Assembly: GCA_963835705.1 (NCBI GenBank)
Contig: CAWIGR010000014.1
Span: 1 to 64,000, forward strand
From: JACVRW01 sp963835705
GTDB lineage: Bacteria; Actinomycetota; Thermoleophilia; Solirubrobacterales; Thermoleophilaceae
Direction: 5' to 3'
DNA: 64,000 nucleotides
Each line of letters opens with the position of its first letter. Position 1 is the first letter of the stretch. A program made the position numbers and the translations under genes. Shown in pieces: positions 59,149-64,000 of this stretch. The notes below the pieces were generated by a model, which ran no database searches, was not told the DNA's origin, and saw only the letters and a list, made by a program, of their open reading frames with translations.

Positions 59149-60275
59149 GCTGCGTGAACCTCCTCGTGTGCGCGGATGGACTCCACGCCGAGGCGCTCCG
59201 CGCGGGGCGCCTCGGCCGGGTGGATCTCGACCTCCGTCGTGTGGCGGAGGAACTCCGAGCCGGCCAGGTGGTGGCCCACCTGGGTGGCGAGGGCGCCCTC
59301 GTCGGGCGCCAGGAAGACGTTGATGCCGCGGTCCTCGATCGCCGCCGTCAGGTCGCCGGCGCCGGTGCGGCGCACCTCGAGCACGAGGCGGGTGGACTCG
59401 TCGTCGGTGAGGTGGGCCACGAGGTGCGAGCCGGTGTCCTCGCTGCGCTCCTCCGCGGCCGCCCAGATCTCGGGCCGGACGGCGCTCGCGTACAGGCCCC
59501 AGGCGGCCACCTGGCCGGCGCGGCCCAGCTCGGTCTGCAGGTAGCGGATCAGCGAGACCACGTCGGGCGCGGCCGGCGCCGTGGCCTCCACCACGGGGCC
59601 GCCGCCGCGCCGGCGCCGGGCGCCGCGGCGCAGCTGGGGCGCGTGGCCCACCACGCCCACCACCGGGCCGTCCTCGGACGTGCCCTCCACCGAGGGCAGC
59701 CAGAGGTCGGGGTCGGACAGCGAGCGCAGCACCGCGGCCGGCGGCACACGCGAGAGGTCGCGCGGGCGCACCACGCCCACGCTCACCTCCTCGGCGTCGT
59801 TCACGTAGCCGGCCGACTCGAGGTAGCGGCACACCTGACGCCTGATGTCGGCGAGGTCGCGCGAGCGGATCCGCGGGCCGCCCAGCACCGGCGTCGTGAG
59901 CCAGCCGCCCTGCTCGTAGACGGGCAGCTCGTAGTCCATCGCCGGCGCCCGGAAGTAGCACAGCGGCAGCGCCCGGGCGGGCGCGATCGTCTCGAGCAGC
60001 CGCTCGACCTTGGACTTCAGCGCGTAGACGTTGGCGGCCTCGAGCGTCTGGCCGGCCACCTCGCAGTGGTGGATCTCCTTGAGGATGGGGTGGGGGGAGG
60101 GGTTGACCCGGCGGCGGACGGGGATGCGGGCGGTCTCGCCGCCGCCGTAGCCGGCCCGCACGCCGAGCCGGAAGGCGTAGCCGCCATCGGGCGCCGTCCG
60201 CTCGAGCGCGATCGGGATCGGATCGTGCTCCCCCCGGTCCGCGATGACTCCGCGGATCCAGCGCCAGAGCGGCAA
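59139..60275 (-). CDS. Conserved-looking protein of unknown function upstream of flotillin
   Basis: This soluble protein of about 378 residues has no signal peptide or membrane helix. The N-terminal domain has RTAPDGGYAFRLGVRAGYGGGE, shown in part, and PHPILKEIHHCEVAGQTLE. The centre has LCYFRAPAMDYELPVYEQGG, WLTTPVLGGPRIRSRDLADI and YLESAGYVNDAEEVSVGVVR. The C-terminal third has TGSHLVAHLTDDESTRLVLE and AIEDRGINVFLAPDEG. Its end overlaps the flotillin start by 10 nt, so both are coupled. TTG 60275 is the assumed start, 46 nt after glnB. I do not recognise the family. Confidence 0.72.
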   Translation of the reverse strand: MPLWRWIRGVIADRGEHDPIPIALERTAPDGGYAFRLGVRAGYGGGETARIPVRRRVNPSPHPILKEIHHCEVAGQTLEAANVYALKSKVERLLETIAPARALPLCYFRAPAMDYELPVYEQGGWLTTPVLGGPRIRSRDLADIRRQVCRYLESAGYVNDAEEVSVGVVRPRDLSRVPPAAVLRSLSDPDLWLPSVEGTSEDGPVVGVVGHAPQLRRGARRRRGGGPVVEATAPAAPDVVSLIRYLQTELGRAGQVAAWGLYASAVRPEIWAAAEERSEDTGSHLVAHLTDDESTRLVLEVRRTGAGDLTAAIEDRGINVFLAPDEGALATQVGHHLAGSEFLRHTTEVEIHPAEAPRAERLGVESIRAHEEVHAAWS

Positions 60276-60320
60276 GCGACCGGCCGGGTGCCCCTGGGGG
60301 CGCGGGGGCGAGCCCCCGCA

Positions 60321-60689
60321 TCAGTACCCCCAGCCCACGGGCGCCTCGTGGCTCACCGTCTCCTCGCCGCGCTCACCGGTCCGGATCCGCACCGACTGGT
60401 CGACCGGATACACGAACACCCGCCCGTCGCCGATCTCGCCGGTGTAGGCGGCGCCCACGATCGCGTCGACCGCCTTGTCCACGACCTCGGTCGAGACGAC
60501 AGACTCGATCTTGAGCTTCGGCAGCAGCGAGATGTTCGCCCGCGAGCCGCGGTACTGCTCGGTGTAGCCCTTCTGGCGCCCGCAGCCCATCACCTCGGAC
60601 ACCGTCAGCCCGGACACGCCCAGCTCGTCGAGCGAGTCCTGAACCTCCTGGAGCCGCTCCGGCCGGATGATCGCCTCGATCTTCTTCAT
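60321..60689 (-). CDS. glnB: Nitrogen regulatory protein PII
   Basis: This 122-residue PII starts MKKIEAIIRPERLQEVQDSL, has the Walker-like VMGCGRQKGYTEQYRG, the B-loop DAIVGAAYTGEIGDGRVFV and C-loop VRIRTGERG. PII binds ATP/ADP and 2-oxoglutarate and controls AmtB and GS. In the T-loop the uridylylation/adenylylation residue Tyr51 is Ala (RGSRANISLLPK), while Ser49 is present. The start follows the amtB stop with no gap, the standard amtB-glnB pair. Confidence 0.95.
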   Translation of the reverse strand: MKKIEAIIRPERLQEVQDSLDELGVSGLTVSEVMGCGRQKGYTEQYRGSRANISLLPKLKIESVVSTEVVDKAVDAIVGAAYTGEIGDGRVFVYPVDQSVRIRTGERGEETVSHEAPVGWGY

Positions 60690-62066
60690 CTAGCTCTCCT
60701 GTGTCCTGGTCGAGAGTCCGAGCGGCACCGGTCTCGGCGTCGGCCGCTGCGCGGGCGCCGCCGGCTGGTGGTACTCCGAGCCCGGCACCGGCATGAACTG
60801 CTCCGGGTAGCCCCACATGCCGTGCTCGACGAGGTCGAGCCCGTAGCGCTCCTCCTCGGGCTTCACGCGCAGGCCGTAGGTGGCCTTGATCAGGAAGAAC
60901 ACGAGGAAGCTGACCACGAACACCGCGCTGAACGCGGCGGCCACGCCGAGCCCCTGCGCAGCCAGCTGATCGACCGAGCCCGTGTAGACCAGGCCGCCCT
61001 CGCCGATCGCGTTGTACTCGGCGAGCCTCGGGGCGGTGAAGAGCCCGCAGGCGATCGTGCCCCACACGCCCGCCACGCCGTGCGCAGAGAGCGCGCCGAT
61101 CGGGTCGTCGAGCACCTTGTCGATCAAGATGACGCAGACCACCACGAGGATCCCGGCCACCATGCCGATCGGCACGGCGGCCCAGTACTCGACGTAGCCC
61201 GAGCCGGCGGTGATGCCCACCAGGCCGGCGATCACACCGTTGCCGGTCATGCCGATGTCGAAGGTCCGGGTGAGCAGCCAGCTCGTAGCCATGGCGCCCA
61301 TCACGCCGCCGGCGGCGCCGATCACGGTGACGATCGCCACCTCGGCGAAGCGCCCGTCCGCCACGCCCAGGGTCGAGCCGGCGTTGAAGCCGAACCAGCC
61401 GACGAAAAGGATCAGCACGCCCAGGCCTACCAGCGGCATCGAGTGGCCCGGGATCACGTTCGGCTTGCCGTCGCGGCCGTACTTGCCCTGACGCGGGCCA
61501 AGCAGCAGCAGCGCCGCCAGCGCGCCGGTGGCGCCGATCAGGTGGATCACGGTGGAGCCGGCGAAGTCCTGCATGCCGAAGTTCACCTGGAGCCAGCCGC
61601 CGCCGAAGATCCAGTGGCTGATCACGGGGTAGATCAGCGCGCTGAAGATGACCGCGTAGATGAGGTAGGCGCCGAACTTGATGCGTTCGAGCGTGGTGCC
61701 CCAGACGATGGCGAGCGATACGGCGCAGAAGGCGAACTGGAAGAAGAACTTGGCTGGCACCGCGGCGCTGGAGAACTCCATCGCCGGGAAGGCCGACTGG
61801 GCCGTGGTGCCGAGGAAGGTCCCCTCGGTGCCCGCGAACCAGCCGGTGCCGCCGAAGGCCAGGGCGAACCCGACGGCCCAGTAGCAGAGCGCTGCGATCG
61901 AGAGGTTGGCGATCACCTTCGCCACCACCGTGCCGGCGTTCTTCATGCGCGAGAAGCCGACCTCCAGCAGGAGGAAGCCGGCCTGCATGAAGAAGACGAG
62001 GATGCCGGCGACGAGCACCCAGACGGTGTCGATGCGGCTCAGGGCATCGTTGAGCGTGGGTTCCAT
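60690..62066 (-). CDS. amtB: Ammonium transporter
   Basis: The 458 residues form 11 membrane helices with the Amt signature. DTVWVLVAGILVFFMQAGF starts, FGGTGW and HWIFGGGWLQ follow, and the twin-His pore is in DFAGSTVIHLIGATGALAAL and ALSAHGVAGVWGTIACGLF. The C-terminal tail (GLRVKPEEERYGLDLVEHG) is the PII-contacting element. A Pro-rich end follows. It conducts ammonium into the cell and is blocked by PII when nitrogen is plentiful. Confidence 0.95.
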   Translation of the reverse strand: MEPTLNDALSRIDTVWVLVAGILVFFMQAGFLLLEVGFSRMKNAGTVVAKVIANLSIAALCYWAVGFALAFGGTGWFAGTEGTFLGTTAQSAFPAMEFSSAAVPAKFFFQFAFCAVSLAIVWGTTLERIKFGAYLIYAVIFSALIYPVISHWIFGGGWLQVNFGMQDFAGSTVIHLIGATGALAALLLLGPRQGKYGRDGKPNVIPGHSMPLVGLGVLILFVGWFGFNAGSTLGVADGRFAEVAIVTVIGAAGGVMGAMATSWLLTRTFDIGMTGNGVIAGLVGITAGSGYVEYWAAVPIGMVAGILVVVCVILIDKVLDDPIGALSAHGVAGVWGTIACGLFTAPRLAEYNAIGEGGLVYTGSVDQLAAQGLGVAAAFSAVFVVSFLVFFLIKATYGLRVKPEEERYGLDLVEHGMWGYPEQFMPVPGSEYHQPAAPAQRPTPRPVPLGLSTRTQES

Positions 62067-62145
62067 GACCGCATCGTCGGGGGGCGACCGGACGATGTCT
62101 TTCGCCCTGTGTACAGACTTGGCCCGGAGGGCCTTGTACGGGTGT
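62067..62145 (-). promoter_or_regulatory. amtB: amtB upstream region with nested inverted repeat
   Basis: On the coding strand, TACA...TGTA arms enclose GGCCC-TCC-GGGCC (62121-62133). It could be a terminator stem after the YbaK gene (no T tract) or an operator for the amt operon. No GlnR-type GTNAC boxes were recognised. Confidence 0.35.
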
Positions 62146-62598
62146 CTAGGCGCCGACCGCCACGACCTGCGCGCGAATGCAGTCCGCCAGCCTGCGCGGC
62201 TCCACGCAGAAGAGGCTGTGCGGATCGCCCGCCGCCGCCCAGATGCGCTCGTGCTCCATGAGCGACTCGTCGAACAGCACCGGCAGGTCGTGTCCGAAGG
62301 GCGGCACGCCGCCGATCGCGAAGCCGGTGGCGGCCCGCACCTCGCCCGGGGCCGCCATCCGCACCTCGGCCACGTCGAGCAGGTCGGTGAGCTTGTCCGT
62401 GTCGATCCGGTGGCGCCCGCTGGCCAAACAGAGGACCGGGTCCCCGTCCGCGACGAACACGATCGCCTTCGCGATCTCGGCCTCCTGGCAGCCGACCGCC
62501 TCGGCCGCCTCCTTGACCGTGCGCGTGGACGCTTTCAGGCGCTCGACCTGCACCTCGAGCCCGAGCTCGCGGGCGCACTCGGCGAGCCTGTCCCTCAT
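62146..62598 (-). CDS. YbaK/EbsC-type aminoacyl-tRNA deacylase
   Basis: This 150-residue stand-alone editing-domain protein has ASTRTVKEAAEAVGCQEAEI, the conserved Lys in AKAIVFVADGDPVLCLASG, and AATGFAIGGVPPFGHDLP (GxxPP motif). It hydrolyses mischarged tRNAs such as Cys- or Ala-tRNA-Pro in trans. ProS at 32109 carries its own INS domain, so this adds a second editing activity. Its start overlaps the WS/DGAT stop by 4 nt. Confidence 0.9.
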   Translation of the reverse strand: MRDRLAECARELGLEVQVERLKASTRTVKEAAEAVGCQEAEIAKAIVFVADGDPVLCLASGRHRIDTDKLTDLLDVAEVRMAAPGEVRAATGFAIGGVPPFGHDLPVLFDESLMEHERIWAAAGDPHSLFCVEPRRLADCIRAQVVAVGA

Positions 62599-64000
62599 GC
62601 CTCGACGCGCTCGCGATCTGGCTCTCGCGCGCCGAGCTCGATCCCGGCGGCCGTGGCCAGCTCGGCCAGCGCCTCCTCGAGGTCCGCGGCGAACTCGTCC
62701 AGGTCCCACATCAGGTCGTAGTCGCCGACCAGGCCGAAGTTGATGTGGCCGGCGTACGAGAGCAGCGCCACGCCGAGCGCCTGGTTCTTCGCGAGCGGGA
62801 CCATGGGGAACGGGTCGAGCATCCGGCGGCCCAGCAGGTAGAGCGGGAACTGCGGGCCCGGCACGTTGGTGACCACCAGGTTGAAGAAGCGCTGGTGCGC
62901 CATCAGCCGCGAGGCCTGCCCCATGATCGTGGAGGGGGCGAACCCGGACAGCTCGGTCATCACCTGGGCGCCCACGGCCTGGCCGCCCGACTTGAGGCCC
63001 TTCAGCTGCTCGCTCACGATGTCGAGCCGGGCGACGGGCTCCTGGCACCACACGGGCAGCGGCGCCATCATCGCCGCGACGCGATTGCCGAGCGCGCCGC
63101 GCTCGACGTCGGCGCGGACACTCACCGGCACCATCGCCTTCAGCTCGAGCCCGTCGGTGTTGCGGCCGCGGCGGCGCAGGTGGCGGCCGAGCCCGCCGGC
63201 CACGACCGACAGCACCACGTCGTTGACGGTGCCGCCCAGCTCGTCCTTGATCGCCTTCAGGTCCCTCAGGTCGGCGCGCACCCAGGTGAAGCGCCGGTGA
63301 GGCCCGATGCCTTTGTTGTAGGGCGAGGCCGGCGCCGGGTTGAGGCCCGCCCACGCCATGGCGCCGACGCCGACCGCGGCATTCCGCACGCCCCCGGCGA
63401 TGCGGCGCGGGCCTCGGAAGACGGCCTTCACCGAGCGGCCGACCTCGCCCGGGATGGTGGCCCGCTCGAGCAGCGCCTCGGCCAGCAGCTGGGCCCGGCT
63501 CGGAAGCGGGCGCGGGAGCCAGCGGCCGCCCGGGTCGGTCGGCGCGGCCGGCTCCGGCGAGGTGTCGAACAGCACCGACATGATGTCGACGCCCGAGATG
63601 CCGTCCACGAGGGCGTGGTGGGTCTTCGACAGCACCGCGAAGCGGTCGTGGTCGAGCCCCTCGACCAGCCAGACCTCCCAGAGCGGCTTGTCGCGATCGA
63701 GCTGCTGGGAGAAGACGCGGCCGGCCAGGTCCTTGAGCTGGCGCTCCGAGCCCGGGGAGGCGAGCGCGGTGGAGCGCACGTGGTAGCGGAGGTTGAAGTG
63801 CGGATCGTCGACCCACTTCGGGCGGCCCTGGCCGAGCGGGACGAAGGCGAGCCGCTGCCGGTAGCGCGGCACGAGAGGCAGCCGCCGCTCGAAGGCCTCG
63901 AGGAGGTCGGCGTAGGGGGGAGGGGGGCCCTCGAACAGCATCACGCCCGCCACGTGCATGTGGGAGGACGCGTCCTCCAGGTGGAGGAAGGAGGCGTCGA
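62595..64000 (-). CDS. Wax ester synthase / diacylglycerol acyltransferase (5' end outside window)
   Basis: The N-terminal region enters at the window edge (FLHLEDASSHMHVAGVMLFE, with only the first about 10-15 residues missing). The catalytic motif is intact: LSKTHHALVDGISGVDIM (HHxxxDG). Further WS/DGAT blocks are GGTVNDVVLSVVAGGLGRHL, VTNVPGPQFPLYLLG and YAGHINFGLVGDYDLMWDL. It joins acyl-CoA to diacylglycerol or long-chain alcohols to form storage lipids. ATG 63959 is in frame but internal, since homologous sequence continues upstream to the edge. Confidence 0.93.
   Translation of the reverse strand, partial: DASFLHLEDASSHMHVAGVMLFEGPPPPYADLLEAFERRLPLVPRYRQRLAFVPLGQGRPKWVDDPHFNLRYHVRSTALASPGSERQLKDLAGRVFSQQLDRDKPLWEVWLVEGLDHDRFAVLSKTHHALVDGISGVDIMSVLFDTSPEPAAPTDPGGRWLPRPLPSRAQLLAEALLERATIPGEVGRSVKAVFRGPRRIAGGVRNAAVGVGAMAWAGLNPAPASPYNKGIGPHRRFTWVRADLRDLKAIKDELGGTVNDVVLSVVAGGLGRHLRRRGRNTDGLELKAMVPVSVRADVERGALGNRVAAMMAPLPVWCQEPVARLDIVSEQLKGLKSGGQAVGAQVMTELSGFAPSTIMGQASRLMAHQRFFNLVVTNVPGPQFPLYLLGRRMLDPFPMVPLAKNQALGVALLSYAGHINFGLVGDYDLMWDLDEFAADLEEALAELATAAGIELGAREPDRERVEA

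Noticed and set aside
56347..60321. A single 1324-codon protein covering flotillin and glutamine synthetase
   Set aside because: The first part is out-of-frame sequence over the neighbouring gene, and the junction is better explained by one extra base, since the other frame gives a normal flotillin end and stop.
59154..62261. Very long plus-strand open frame (over 1000 codons) opposite glnB/amtB and the flotillin partner
   Set aside because: Its translation is Arg/His/Gly-rich without motifs; it is the antisense shadow of well-supported genes in GC-rich DNA.
62595..62598. Possible truncation of the WS/DGAT gene at its 3' end
   Set aside because: The C-terminal region has the usual length and ends in a 4-nt overlap with the next gene; only the 5' end is cut, by the window edge.

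Overview
The window is GC-rich chromosomal DNA of an actinobacterium, most probably of class Thermoleophilia (Solirubrobacterales or Gaiellales type). This is inferred from GTG/TTG starts, stop-start overlaps between genes, a GarA-like FHA gene beside an FtsR-like MerR gene, an RsiG-like protein, ECF41 sigma, DUF389, DUF2277 and WS/DGAT genes, and a murA-hisZGDBHAF block. No species can be named from the sequence alone.

Layout. 1-1334: the 3' end of an rRNA operon. The window opens inside what looks like a group I intron of the 23S gene carrying the tail of a LAGLIDADG-type endonuclease; then come the 23S 3' exon, 5S and a terminator. 1362-6117: small and poorly characterised genes, a DUF389 membrane protein and an isocitrate/isopropylmalate-type dehydrogenase. 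6190-12930: murA and hisZ-G-D-B-H-A-F. 12927-19861: cca, pgeF, yggS, then sepF, proC, yggT, lspA and rluD (cell wall, division, tRNA/rRNA maintenance), ending in a strong terminator. 20041-26659: rpsB, tsf, pyrH, frr, uppS, cdsA, dxr, rseP, a conserved translation-to-envelope operon. 26669-38543: acyl-CoA ligase, ispG, a diguanylate cyclase-like gene, proS, pgsA, an RsiG-like small protein, FHA, MerR, apt and an FAD oxidase. 38642-47633: an accessory region with an alpha/beta hydrolase-nucleotide cyclase fusion, an ECF41-type sigma factor divergent from an epimerase, an AraC-controlled cupin/NmrA pair and a P450. 47636-56337: an RskA-like anti-sigma gene (frame broken), a thioesterase, a membrane cyclase, nadE, a serine hydrolase-VanX fusion and an orphan histidine kinase. 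56347-62066: amtB-glnB-unknown-flotillin-glnA, a nitrogen operon with a flotillin inside it. 62146-64000: a YbaK-type deacylase and the 5'-truncated WS/DGAT acyltransferase.

The most unusual signals are: (1) a 39-bp palindromic element present in the same reading frame in hisF and cdsA, 37/39 identical, whose only two differences are a compensatory base-pair swap in the hairpin stem, with a third diverged copy next to the cdsA one; (2) the 23S intron boundary at the E. coli 1951/1952 position; (3) a recurring TAnnnT hexamer 6-9 nt before many start codons, pointing to widespread leaderless mRNAs; (4) loss of both covalent modification tyrosines (PII position 51 and GlnA adenylylation site) in one nitrogen operon; (5) single-base frame breaks in the flotillin and anti-sigma genes, either sequencing errors or real. 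All calls come from reading the sequence; no database search was run.
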